This document shows positions 34,432-42,642 of a stretch of DNA of 64,000 bases, piece after piece. Each line of letters opens with the position of its first letter. Within the stretch, counting starts at the first letter, position 1. The translations under genes were made by a program, and so were the position numbers. The DNA is from Halomonas shengliensis. Its GTDB lineage: Bacteria > Pseudomonadota > Gammaproteobacteria > Pseudomonadales > Halomonadaceae. Location: the NCBI RefSeq assembly GCF_900104135.1, contig NZ_FNIV01000005.1:169486-233485 (forward strand), in the 5' to 3' direction. The notes under the pieces were generated by a model. It made no database searches. It was not told the origin of the DNA and worked only from the letters and a program-made list of their open reading frames with translations.

Positions 34432-37062
34432 ATGGGCAAGTCACTGGTCATCGTCGAGTCGCCGGCCAAGGCGAAGACGATCAACAAGTACCTCGGCAAC
34501 GACTTCATCGTGAAGTCGAGCGTGGGCCATATCCGCGACCTGCCGACCAGCGGCTCCGGCAAGGCGGCCTCCGACCCCAAGGAGCGTGCCCGCCAGGCCG
34601 CGGCGACCCGCAAGATGTCGCCGGAGGAGAAGGCCGAGTACAGGAAGCGCAAGGCCCACGATCAGCTGATCCGCCGCATGGGCATCGACCCCGACCACGG
34701 CTGGCAGGCCAACTACGAGATCCTGCCCGGCAAGGAGAAGGTGGTCGCCGAGCTCAAGAAGCTAGCCGCCAAGGCCGACGCCGTCTATCTCGCCACCGAC
34801 CTTGACCGCGAGGGGGAGGCAATCGCCTGGCACCTGCGCGAGACCATCGGCGGCGACGAGGGGCGCTATCGACGCGTGGTCTTCAACGAGATCACCAAGG
34901 GCGCCATCCAGGAGGCCTTCAAGGACCCCGGCAACCTCAACATGCCGCGGGTGGAGGCCCAGCAGGCGCGGCGCTTCCTCGACCGGGTGGTGGGCTTCAT
35001 GCTCTCGCCGCTGCTGTGGGCCAAGATCGCCCGGGGCCTCTCAGCGGGGCGCGTGCAGTCGGTGGCCATGCGCCTGATCGTCGAGCGCGAGCGCGAGATC
35101 CGCGCCTTCGTCCCCGAGGAGTTCTGGGACGTCCACGCCGACCTGGTGTCCGAGGCCGGCGAGCCGGTGCGCTTCGAACTGGCGCGCCAGGATGGCCAGG
35201 CCTTCCGGCCCACCTCCGAGGCCGAGACCCTGGAACGCATCGCCGGCCTGCGCAAGGCAAGCCTTGCCATCACCGGTCGCGAGGACAAGCCGACGCGCTC
35301 CAAGCCCAATGCGCCCTTCATCACCTCGACCCTGCAGCAGGCCGCCAGTGGCCGGCTGGGCTTCTCGGTGAAGAAGACCATGACCCTGGCCCAGCGCCTC
35401 TACGAGGCGGGCTATATCACCTATATGCGTACCGACTCCACCAACCTCTCGAAGGACGCGGTGGAGAGCGTGCGCGACTTCATCGGCAATGAGTACGGTG
35501 CGCGCTACCTGCCCGAGTCGCCCAACCGCTACTCCAGCAAGGAGGGCGCCCAGGAGGCCCACGAGGCGATCCGTCCCTCCGACGTCGCCCGGCGGGCCAC
35601 CGACCTGGCCGGCATGGAGCGCGACGCCGAGCGCCTCTACGAGCTGATCTGGCGCCAGTTCGTGGCCTGCCAGATGACCCCTGCCGAGTACCTCTCCACC
35701 ACCCTGACGGTGGCCGCCGACGGCTACGAGCTGCGCGCCAAGGGACGGGTGCTCAAGTTCGACGGCTACACTCGGGTGATGAAGCCCATGGGACGCAAGG
35801 AGGAGGACCAGTCGCTGCCAGACCTCGCCGAGGGCACTCCCATGACCCTGGAGGCGCTTGACCCGCGCCAGCACTTCACCAAGCCGCCGGCGCGCTACAC
35901 CGAGGCGAGCCTGGTCAAGGAGCTGGAGAAGCGCGGCATCGGCCGTCCCTCCACCTACGCCTCGATCATCTCCACCATCCAGGACCGCGGCTACGTCAGG
36001 CTGGAGAACCGGCGCTTCTACGCCGAGAAGCTCGGCGACATCGTCACCGAGCGGCTCAAGGAGTCCTTCCCCGACCTGATGGACTACTCCTTCACTGCGC
36101 GCATGGAGGACAGCCTCGACGAGGTGGCCGAGGGCGAGCGCAACTGGCGCGGGCTGCTCGACGCCTTCTACGCCGAGTTCGAGAAGGAGCTCCGGGAGGC
36201 CGAGAGCGAGGCGGGCATGCGCCCCAACCAGCCGGTGCCCACCGACATCGACTGCCCCTCCTGCGGGCGCAAGATGCAGATCCGCACCGCCTCCACCGGG
36301 GTCTTCCTGGGCTGCTCCGGCTACAACCTGCCGCCCAAGGAGCGCTGCAAGACCACCATCGACCTGCTGCCGGGCGAGGAGGCGGTGGCCGCCGATGCCG
36401 ACGAGGAGGCCGAGACCGATGCCCTGCGCGCCAAGCACCGCTGCCCGAAGTGCGGCACCGCCATGGACAGCTACCTGATCGACGAGACGCGCAAGCTGCA
36501 CATCTGCGGCAACAGCCCCGACTGCGACGGCTACGAGATCGAACAGGGGCGCTTCCGCATCAAGGGCTACGACGGCCCCACCATCGAGTGCGACAAGTGC
36601 GGCAGCGAGATGCAGCTCAAGAGCGGACGCTTCGGCAAGTACTTCGGCTGCACCAACAGCGAGTGCAAGAACACCCGCAAGCTGCTGCGCAACGGCGAGG
36701 TGGCGCCGCCCAAGATGGACCCCATCGACATGCCCGAGCTGGCCTGCCAGAAGGTCGATGACCACTACGTGCTGCGCGACGGCGCCAGCGGCCTGTTCCT
36801 GGCGGCCAGCAAGTTCCCCCGCAACCGCGAGACCCGCCCGCCGCTGGTCCGTGAGCTCAAGGCCCACGCCGAGGAGCTGCCGGAGAAGTACCGCTACCTG
36901 CTCGACGCCCCCAGCGAGGACCCGGATGGCCGCCCGGCCCAGATTCGCTTCTCGCGCAAGGCCAAGGAGCAGTTCGTGATGACCGACGAGGACGGCAAGG
37001 CCACCGGCTGGAAGGCCACCTTCGACGGCAACCGCTGGCAGGTGGAGGACAAGCGCAAGTGA
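34432..37062 (+). CDS. topA: DNA topoisomerase I
   Basis: Type IA topoisomerase that relaxes negative supercoils. It has 876 residues. The TOPRIM domain begins [21 protein letters not shown] and contains [15 protein letters not shown]. The catalytic tyrosine is Tyr331 in TYMRTDST. The central gate domain has [19 protein letters not shown]. Three C-terminal zinc ribbons are visible: CPSCGRKM...[11 protein letters not shown]...DC and CDKCGSEM...EC, followed by a further C-terminal domain. The stop overlaps the next gene (GTGA), as topA is paired with the same small gene in Pseudomonas. Confidence 0.98.
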   Translation: MGKSLVIVESPAKAKTINKYLGNDFIVKSSVGHIRDLPTSGSGKAASDPKERARQAAATRKMSPEEKAEYRKRKAHDQLIRRMGIDPDHGWQANYEILPGKEKVVAELKKLAAKADAVYLATDLDREGEAIAWHLRETIGGDEGRYRRVVFNEITKGAIQEAFKDPGNLNMPRVEAQQARRFLDRVVGFMLSPLLWAKIARGLSAGRVQSVAMRLIVEREREIRAFVPEEFWDVHADLVSEAGEPVRFELARQDGQAFRPTSEAETLERIAGLRKASLAITGREDKPTRSKPNAPFITSTLQQAASGRLGFSVKKTMTLAQRLYEAGYITYMRTDSTNLSKDAVESVRDFIGNEYGARYLPESPNRYSSKEGAQEAHEAIRPSDVARRATDLAGMERDAERLYELIWRQFVACQMTPAEYLSTTLTVAADGYELRAKGRVLKFDGYTRVMKPMGRKEEDQSLPDLAEGTPMTLEALDPRQHFTKPPARYTEASLVKELEKRGIGRPSTYASIISTIQDRGYVRLENRRFYAEKLGDIVTERLKESFPDLMDYSFTARMEDSLDEVAEGERNWRGLLDAFYAEFEKELREAESEAGMRPNQPVPTDIDCPSCGRKMQIRTASTGVFLGCSGYNLPPKERCKTTIDLLPGEEAVAADADEEAETDALRAKHRCPKCGTAMDSYLIDETRKLHICGNSPDCDGYEIEQGRFRIKGYDGPTIECDKCGSEMQLKSGRFGKYFGCTNSECKNTRKLLRNGEVAPPKMDPIDMPELACQKVDDHYVLRDGASGLFLAASKFPRNRETRPPLVRELKAHAEELPEKYRYLLDAPSEDPDGRPAQIRFSRKAKEQFVMTDEDGKATGWKATFDGNRWQVEDKRK

Positions 37063-37523
37063 GCCCGAGATCCCGCACCAACCAGCTGCTCTACCAGGCG
37101 CAGCTACTGCTGGCCACCCCGGCCGGCGATGACGAGCACGCCGAGGCGCGGCGCATGGCCGCCGAGGAGGGCGCTCTGGCGCTCACCGAGCTGGCGCTCG
37201 AGTCGCTGCTGCGCGAGGTGACCGAGCATGCCCGCCTGCCCGGCCACGCCTGGCGCGAGCTGCTCGGTCCCGAGGGGGCCGAGATCGCCGAGCTGCACCG
37301 CCTGCGCGAGCTGGCCGCCCAGCCGGGCAGCTGGCTGGCGCGGCTGGTCGCGCGCCTGGAGGCCCTGCACTCCGACGACGGCGCTGCCCGGCGCCGCAGC
37401 GGGGCGGCCGCCGGCCTGATCGCCGTGGGCGGCCCGGCCGGGCTCGGCGACGAGCTGGCCGACTGTCTGGCCGAGGCCAAGGCGGAGATCGCCGCCCTGC
37501 GCGAGACCAGCCAGGAGTGGTAG
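37059..37523 (+). CDS. DUF6586 family protein
   Basis: 154 residues, starting at a GTG that overlaps the topA stop. The pattern [14 protein letters not shown] at the start and a mostly helical remainder match the small protein encoded beside topA in pseudomonads. The region 25-150 is Ala/Leu/Glu-rich and probably a helical bundle. No catalytic motif is visible. The overlap suggests co-expression with topA; no function is known to me. Confidence 0.7.
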   Translation: MSPRSRTNQLLYQAQLLLATPAGDDEHAEARRMAAEEGALALTELALESLLREVTEHARLPGHAWRELLGPEGAEIAELHRLRELAAQPGSWLARLVARLEALHSDDGAARRRSGAAAGLIAVGGPAGLGDELADCLAEAKAEIAALRETSQEW

Positions 37524-37664
37524 GGCCCACCGGAATCGCCTCGCGTTAACCTGCATCGCCTCTCGTTGATATGCGTCAAGCGCTCTCGCTGCCCCTTGGC
37601 TAGGATGAAGACAAGGAGCCGAGGCGGCAGCGGGTCGCCGGGATCATGACGAGGAGGTGCCACC

Positions 37665-38129
37665 ATGCGGTTTCATCAGGTGAAGGAGCTGGTCGACTGG
37701 GCGGCCGATTACCACAGGCGCCTGGCCGAGCAGTATGCGTCCCTGGCCAGGGGTGAGGTCGGCGAGCGGGTGCGCATGGCACTGGAGTACCTGGCCGAGC
37801 ACGAGCGCAAGATGGAGAGCGACCTGACCGGCTACCTGGCGGACGGCAGCGACCATCGCCAGGTGCTGTCGAGCTGGTTCGACGATCCCGCCGACTTCCC
37901 CCATCCCCCGGTGCTGGAGCGCCTGCCCGAGTGCATCGACTGTGCCAGCGTGCAGGGTGTACTCTCCACCGCGTTGACGGCCCATCGCACCCTGCAGGAT
38001 CTCTATGACCATCGTGCCGAGCGGGCCGCCGGCGGCGAGGAGCGCGCCTTCTTCGAGGCTCTCTCCCGCGGCCACGAGGCGGAGGTGCGGCGCATCGCCC
38101 GCGACATGCAGCGACTCGAGGACTACTGA
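37665..38129 (+). CDS. Small helical protein, possibly ferritin-like
   Basis: 154 residues after a strong AGGAGG. The protein is almost entirely helical. Two helices carry carboxylate-histidine pairs (LAEHERKM and RGHEAEVRR), and there is a helix opening with DYHRRLAEQY. That spacing recalls the rubrerythrin/ferritin-like fold, but the evidence is pattern only. Cys-x-x-Cys is present (CIDCAS). It lies 10 bp ahead of the next gene, probably one operon. Not confidently assigned to a family. Confidence 0.6.
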   Translation: MRFHQVKELVDWAADYHRRLAEQYASLARGEVGERVRMALEYLAEHERKMESDLTGYLADGSDHRQVLSSWFDDPADFPHPPVLERLPECIDCASVQGVLSTALTAHRTLQDLYDHRAERAAGGEERAFFEALSRGHEAEVRRIARDMQRLEDY

Positions 38130-38138
38130 GGAGCCCCC

Positions 38139-38570
38139 ATGAACGATCAGATACTCTCGCCCAAGATGCTGGGCTACTGGGATGACGACGGCCTCAAGGA
38201 GGCCACCGACGAGCCGGGGATCTACTGCGTCTACCGCGCCGCCAAGGATCCCGAGAGCGGCGAGATGGAGGTGCAGGAGCTGCTGCATGTGGGAGAGAGC
38301 GGCAGCGCCCGCTATGGCATCCAGCATGACGAGTCCCGCCCCCGCTGGGAGGCCAGCCTGCAGCCGGACGAGGCCCTGTGGTACGCCATCGGTCCCTGCG
38401 GCAAGGCCAATCGCGAGCGGCTCAAGGCGGCGCTGATCAACGCCCACAAGCCGCGCCTGGACGCCGACAGCCCCTACCTGGAGCGCTTCCCCTTCGATCG
38501 CACCACCGTCCACCTCTACGGCCGCAAGGAGAAGCTCCAGGCGATCTTCACCGTGGAGCGTCAGGACTGA
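38139..38570 (+). CDS. Small protein with GIY-YIG-like motif pattern
   Basis: 143 residues. PGIYCVYRA near residue 26 followed by LLHVGESGSARYGIQ matches the GIY...YVG strand pair of GIY-YIG nucleases, with an Arg in the expected helix. Later RERLKAALINAHKPRL resembles the E..LI...KP..N segment, but the catalytic Glu position holds Ala. It may therefore be a non-cleaving member or a coincidental match. It is followed by a strong terminator and lies 10 bp after the helical protein gene. Confidence 0.5.
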   Translation: MNDQILSPKMLGYWDDDGLKEATDEPGIYCVYRAAKDPESGEMEVQELLHVGESGSARYGIQHDESRPRWEASLQPDEALWYAIGPCGKANRERLKAALINAHKPRLDADSPYLERFPFDRTTVHLYGRKEKLQAIFTVERQD

Positions 38571-38595
38571 CTCGAGCGCCTTCCCGCTCAACCCG

Positions 38596-38632
38596 CGAAC
38601 CCCCTGTGGCCAACCCCGGCCCAGGGGGTTCG
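38596..38632 (+). terminator. Terminator after the GIY-YIG-like gene
   Basis: CGAACCCCCTG (38596-38606) pairs perfectly with CAGGGGGTTCG (38622-38632), followed by TCGTCC. It ends the two-gene unit 37665-38570. Confidence 0.7.
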
Positions 38633-38697
38633 TCGTCCGGGCCCCCAGGGCCTATGCTGACACGGAGCGCTCCCCCCCCCACGCCAGGAGATCCCCC

Positions 38698-39942
38698 ATG
38701 GCCGACGCCCCCTCGCCCCACCGCCAGCTGCTGCGCCGCCTGACCCGCCTGCTCGAGGTCCCCGAGGAGAGCGATGACGAGACCCTCGAGGCCCATGCGC
38801 TGCTGGAGGACGCCCTGCGAGCGCGGGCCACCGATATCCACCTCGATCCCCTGCAGGAGGGGCTGCGCATCCGGCTGCGCGTCGATGGTCGGGTGCTCGA
38901 GGCGCTGCGCGTGGATGCCGGGGTCGGCGCCCGCCTGGTCAACCAGTTCAAGGTGCTGGCGCGCCTCAACCCGGTGCCCTCCCAGGTGGCCATGGAAGGC
39001 AGCTTCAGCTGGCCCCCGGAGGAGGCGCGCGAGGAGACCTTCCTGAGGGTCACCGCGGTGGGCACGGTGGCGGGGGAGAAGCTGGCGGTGCGCTTCCTGG
39101 CGCCGCCGGAGACCTTCCGAGACCCCCTGTCGCTGGGGGTCGGCGAGCAGGGTGCCCGTGGCATTCGCCACTGGATGGATGCGACCGGCGGCATGCTGCT
39201 GGTGGCCGGTCCCACCGGCGCCGGCAAGACCACCACCCTCTATACCCTGCTCAACCAGCTGCGCCTCGAGGAGAGCCATGTGGTGACCCTGGAGGACCCG
39301 GTGGAGTACGAGGTGCCCGGCATCAACCAGATCCAGGTGGATGCCGACGCCGGCCTGGACTTCGTTTCGGGCACCCGCTCGCTGCTGCGCCTCGACCCGG
39401 ACTACGTGCTGATCGGCGAGATCCGTGACGCCGGCTCGGCCCAGGCCGCGCTCAACGTGGCCAGCAGCGGGCGCTCGCTGATGGGCACCCTGCACAGCCG
39501 TGACGCCGTGGGGGTGGTCTCCTCGCTGCGCCACCTGGGCCTCGGGGATACCGAGATCAGCGCCAACCTGGGGCTGGTGGTGGCCCAGCGGCTGGTGCGG
39601 CGGCTCTGCCCCCACTGTCGCGAGCAGCGGCCCCTGCCCAGGCGCGAGGCGGAGTGGCTCGATGCCATGGGCGTGACCCTGCCCGAGGTCTCCTGGCAGC
39701 CCACTGGCTGCGAGCGTTGCGACGGCCTGGGCTTTCGCGGGCGCACCGGCGTCTTCGAGGTGTGGCAACCCACCGCCGAGGATCACGGCCTGATCCTGCG
39801 CCAAGCCGACGAGACCCGACTGCGGCGTGCCCTGGTGGCGCGGGGCGAGACGCTGATGCTGCAGGATGGCCTCGACAAGGCCGAGGCGGGGGTGACCTCG
39901 CTGGGCGAGGTGCTTCGCATGGGGGCGCTGCTGCCCGCCTGA
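38698..39942 (+). CDS. Orphan GspE/PilB-type secretion ATPase
   Basis: 414 residues, shorter than GspE/PilB (about 500-560) because the N-terminal N1 domain is missing. The N2 domain is recognisable (RATDIHLDPLQEGLRIRLRVDGR). Walker A lies at 171-179 (GPTGAGKTT), followed by an Asp box (VTLEDPVEYEVPG), Walker B-like LIGEIRD and a His box (MGTLHSRD). A tetracysteine zinc site is present (Cys304, 307, 338, 341). No pilin, platform or secretin gene lies nearby, so the partner is unknown. It could power a type IV pilus, a type II system or a DNA-uptake machine encoded elsewhere. Confidence 0.88.
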   Translation: MADAPSPHRQLLRRLTRLLEVPEESDDETLEAHALLEDALRARATDIHLDPLQEGLRIRLRVDGRVLEALRVDAGVGARLVNQFKVLARLNPVPSQVAMEGSFSWPPEEAREETFLRVTAVGTVAGEKLAVRFLAPPETFRDPLSLGVGEQGARGIRHWMDATGGMLLVAGPTGAGKTTTLYTLLNQLRLEESHVVTLEDPVEYEVPGINQIQVDADAGLDFVSGTRSLLRLDPDYVLIGEIRDAGSAQAALNVASSGRSLMGTLHSRDAVGVVSSLRHLGLGDTEISANLGLVVAQRLVRRLCPHCREQRPLPRREAEWLDAMGVTLPEVSWQPTGCERCDGLGFRGRTGVFEVWQPTAEDHGLILRQADETRLRRALVARGETLMLQDGLDKAEAGVTSLGEVLRMGALLPA

Positions 39943-40043
39943 GGGGCCTGACAGGGACCCGCCGGATAGGCTATAAAGCCATCAGTCGCGTCGCCGCCGA
40001 TCCCGCGACGCCCACGCCTTCGTCGCCAGGAGTCCCTCTGTCC

Positions 40044-40658
40044 ATGCCACACCTCTCCCGCCGCCGCTTCTCCTGCCTGGCCCTGGCCGCGCCGCTGGCA
40101 CTGCTGGGTGTCGGGCCGGCCCGGGCCAACCTGGTCGAGACCCAGCTCTCCCGCGCGCATCTGCCGCGCCACGCCGACGAGCTCTGGGTGCTGGTGGATG
40201 ACCGCGAGGCCGAGCTCATCGTCTACCGCGGCAATCGCCAGCTCGAGCGCTTCCATCCCATCTCGCTGGGCCGCGGCGGGGCGCGCCCGATGCGTCTCAA
40301 GGGCAGCAACGCCACCCCCAAGGGCGAGTTCCGGGTCAACCGCTTCAACTTCGAGAGCGACTGGCACCTCTTCGTGGGGCTGGACTACCCGACCCCGACC
40401 CACGCCCGGGTGGCGCTGGACGAGGGCATCTACAGCCAGCAGGACTACGATCGCTACTTCGACTACTACCGGCGCAACGGCCATCCGCCCCAGGACACCG
40501 TGCTGGGTGGCTTCATCGGCCTGCATGGCATCGGCAAGGGGGATCCGGAGATCCATCGCCAGTTCCACTGGACCCAGGGGTGCGTGGCGGTGACCGATAC
40601 GCAGATCGAGCGCCTGGCATCGATGATCGACATTGGCACACGCGTCGTGATCCGCTAG
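40044..40658 (+). CDS. L,D-transpeptidase (YkuD family), Tat-type signal
   Basis: 204 residues. The N-terminus SRRRFSCLALAAPLAL has a twin-arginine motif and a hydrophobic stretch, suggesting Tat export (inference). The YkuD domain starts at DELWVLVDDREAELIVYRGNRQLERF. His161 in GLHGIG and Cys180 in TQGCVAV are the catalytic pair. Such enzymes form 3-3 crosslinks or attach Lpp to peptidoglycan. It lies 181 bp upstream of an Lpp-type lipoprotein with another L,D-transpeptidase on the far side, suggesting an anchoring role. Confidence 0.88.
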   Translation: MPHLSRRRFSCLALAAPLALLGVGPARANLVETQLSRAHLPRHADELWVLVDDREAELIVYRGNRQLERFHPISLGRGGARPMRLKGSNATPKGEFRVNRFNFESDWHLFVGLDYPTPTHARVALDEGIYSQQDYDRYFDYYRRNGHPPQDTVLGGFIGLHGIGKGDPEIHRQFHWTQGCVAVTDTQIERLASMIDIGTRVVIR

Positions 40659-40708
40659 GCTGGTATATGCGCAAGGGACGTTGAAAGCGATGGACAAGCG
40701 CCGTTGCG

Positions 40709-40714
40709 TATAAT
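40709..40714 (+). promoter_or_regulatory. Consensus -10 of the lpp promoter
   Basis: TATAAT at 40709-40714 lies in the AT-richest patch of this region, 126 bp upstream of the lpp ATG. TTGAAA at 40681 is 22 bp away, too far for a normal spacer, so the -35 is uncertain. Confidence 0.5.
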
Positions 40715-40762
40715 AAAACAGCGTTTGACTCCTGTGCCTCGAGCACAAGTCGCTGCAGACGC

Positions 40763-40798
40763 GCCTGCATCCGCAGGCAGGACGCCTGAACGTCAGGC
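40763..40798 (+). promoter_or_regulatory. Two small hairpins in the lpp 5' leader
   Basis: GCCTGC-ATCC-GCAGGC (40763-40778) is followed 5 bp later by GCCTGA-ACG-TCAGGC (40784-40798) and then TTCTTTC. The second with its pyrimidine tail resembles a weak terminator. They could stabilise the very abundant lpp mRNA or attenuate it. Confidence 0.45.
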
Positions 40799-40839
40799 TT
40801 CTTTCAACGCAGTACCAAGGAAGACCCAAGGAGAACACC

Positions 40840-41103
40840 ATGACTCTGAAGACCACCCTGAAGCTGACCGCCGCTGCTGCTTCTCTGGCCGTTCTGGCTG
40901 GCTGTGCCTCTACCAGTGCCCTGGAAGAGGTTCGTCAGACCGCCGAGTCTGCACAGGCCGACGCCGCCGAGGCTCGCAGCATCGCGGTTCAGGCGCAGAA
41001 CACCGCCAACCAGGCACAGCGTGACGCCCAGGCGGCTCTGCAGATGTCCGAGCAGAACCGTGACGAGATGAACCGCATGTTCCAGCGCTCCATGCAGAAG
41101 TAA
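40840..41103 (+). CDS. lpp: Major outer-membrane lipoprotein (Lpp/OprI type)
   Basis: 87 residues. The signal peptide ends at LAGC with Cys22 as the lipidation site; the mature part is 66 residues. The rest is a continuous heptad coiled coil rich in Ala, Gln and Glu (RQTAESAQADAAEARSIAVQAQ). The protein ends in Lys, the residue joined to peptidoglycan in E. coli Lpp. RBS AAGGAG. Base composition is visibly less GC-rich than its neighbours, as expected for a very highly expressed gene. It is flanked by two L,D-transpeptidase genes. Confidence 0.93.
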   Translation: MTLKTTLKLTAAAASLAVLAGCASTSALEEVRQTAESAQADAAEARSIAVQAQNTANQAQRDAQAALQMSEQNRDEMNRMFQRSMQK

Positions 41104-41152
41104 TTCTGCCGAGCGCCGACATCGCCTGATGGCGATGCGGTTCTGCAGCAAG

Positions 41153-41180
41153 AGAAGACCCCGCCTCGGCGGGGTCTTCT
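41153..41180. terminator. Terminator between lpp and the convergent L,D-transpeptidase
   Basis: AGAAGACCCCGCC (41153-41165) pairs perfectly with GGCGGGGTCTTCT (41168-41180), the tip bases forming the loop in practice. The pyrimidine-rich right arm supports termination of lpp. The minus-strand gene ends at 41207 and may share it. Confidence 0.8.
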
Positions 41181-41206
41181 CGTTGGTGGGAGGGGCGAGC
41201 CGGCGC

Positions 41207-42241
41207 TCAGCGCACGGCCACCGCGATGGCGTCGTAGAGGCTGGGGGCCTTCGGTGCCTCGGGGGTAGGCGCCTCCTCGGCGGTACGCATCAGCGACACG
41301 GTGACGCCGTCCGGCGACTCGACCAGCTCGCGCAGCTGGGCGTAGTCCACCGGCGGCTGTTCGTCGCCGAACGCCTTGCTGACCTTGTCGATGGCGAAGA
41401 TCAGCGGCTCGAACCCTTCGCGGTTCTCCTCCAGGGTGGGGAAGGACTGCGCCAGCAGCTCGCCATCCTCGTTCCAGCCGGCCTTGAAGGGCTGGTCGAT
41501 GATGTTGACCCGGGTGCCGCTGGGCACGCGCTGGTAGAGCGACTCGATGTCCTCGGGGAACATGCGGATGCAGCCGCGGCTGACGCGCATGCCGACCCCC
41601 TCGGGCTTGTTGGTGCCGTGGATCAGGTAGCTCGGCAGCCCCAGCAGGATGGCGTGACGGCCGAGGGGGTTGTCGGGCCCCGGGGGCACCACGGAGGGGG
41701 CCGGCTCGCCGCGGGCGGCGGCCTCGCGGCGCATGGAGGCGGGTGGTGACCAGGCGGGATCCTTGACCTTGATGGTGGTCTTGGTCACGCCGACCGGGGT
41801 GGAGAACTCCTCGCGTCCCACGCTGATCGGGTAGGTCTCGACGATGCCCTCCTTGGAGTAGTAGTAGAGGCGCAGCTCGGAGAGGTTGACCACGATCCCC
41901 TCGCGCTCGGCGTCGGGCAGGATCCGGCGGCCCGGGATCGTCACCTCGGTGCCCGCGAAGGGCGCCCAGAGGCTGACCTCCGGGTTGGCCATGCGGATCT
42001 CCTCGTAGCCGACGTTGTGCTCGCGGGCGATGTCGATCAGGGTGTCGCCCTCCTCGACGGTGATGGTGTAGTGCTCGCCGATGACGCTGCCGCTCTCGGG
42101 GAGCGCATAGTGACCGCGCGGCAGCTCGCGCACCTCGTCGGCGGTCGGCTCGGCCGCCATGGCGCCGGCCGAGAGCAGGGCGCCGGTGCCCAGCACCAGT
42201 GCCAGGCGGGCGCCGCGTTTGGCCAGGGTTGCGGTGTTCAT
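41207..42241 (-). CDS. L,D-transpeptidase with LysM domain (ErfK/YbiS type)
   Basis: 344 residues from the ATG at 42241 (MNTATLAKRG). A Sec signal ends near GAMAAEP. The LysM domain (about 57-105: YTITVEEGDTLIDIAREHNVGYEEIRMANP) is followed by the YkuD catalytic domain with HGTNKPEGVGMRVSRGCIRM, Cys224 being the nucleophile. This LysM-YkuD order matches E. coli YbiS/ErfK, which attach Lpp to the wall. A 90-residue C-terminal extension is acidic. It is convergent with lpp. Confidence 0.94.
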   Translation of the reverse strand: MNTATLAKRGARLALVLGTGALLSAGAMAAEPTADEVRELPRGHYALPESGSVIGEHYTITVEEGDTLIDIAREHNVGYEEIRMANPEVSLWAPFAGTEVTIPGRRILPDAEREGIVVNLSELRLYYYSKEGIVETYPISVGREEFSTPVGVTKTTIKVKDPAWSPPASMRREAAARGEPAPSVVPPGPDNPLGRHAILLGLPSYLIHGTNKPEGVGMRVSRGCIRMFPEDIESLYQRVPSGTRVNIIDQPFKAGWNEDGELLAQSFPTLEENREGFEPLIFAIDKVSKAFGDEQPPVDYAQLRELVESPDGVTVSLMRTAEEAPTPEAPKAPSLYDAIAVAVR

Positions 42242-42642
42242 CAGGGGAAGTCGACTCCTGGTGGCATCATGAGGGCGGCGCTGCGTCCTGCAGGCGCCGC
42301 CGATAATGGGGCGATGAGACGTCGTGTCATGTTGTCGTATCCATCCTATAGAGTGCCGCGAAAGGCGCGGGTTCGCCAGTCCCGGGGCTATGCCGCCAGG
42401 GCAACCGCAGTTACAGAAACCAAGGGGCGCTGGGGACAAGCCGTGGAGGAGGTCCTACGCCAGGGGTGAGAAGCACTGCTTCGAACGGGCTGGCCATGGA
42501 TGGCCAGCACCGGACCTGCAAGCGTAGCAGGATGCGAGAGCGAAGCAGGGCGTCGGTAGCGCCCAGGGAAGGGTTCACAGCGCCTCCTCGAAGGCTTGTC
42601 GCCAGATCAGCCCCGAGTGACAAGCCAGCTGTGTTAGCCCTG
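42242..42642. other. Intergenic region between the L,D-transpeptidase gene and mfd
   Basis: 401 bp without a convincing gene. It contains repeat copy C (42435-42600). The part nearest 42242 should hold the promoter of the minus-strand transpeptidase gene; I see no clear sigma-70 match. Confidence 0.65.
42435..42600 (-). repeat. Dispersed structured repeat, copy C (long form)
   Basis: 166 bp. Ends are the perfect inverted repeat GACAAGCC (42435-42442) / GGCTTGTC (42593-42600). Read on the minus strand it has GGCGCTGTGAACCCT, TCCCTGGGCGCTACCGACG and CTGGCGTAGGACC. The arm between ACGCC and GGCGT is extended by about 80 nt with CTGCTTCG/CGAAGCAG and a GCTGGCCATCCATGGCCAGC hairpin. It is the closest relative of copy B. 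Confidence 0.85.

Noticed and set aside
40681-40686. TTGAAA as the -35 of the lpp promoter
   Set aside because: The spacer to TATAAT is 22 bp, outside the 16-18 bp range.
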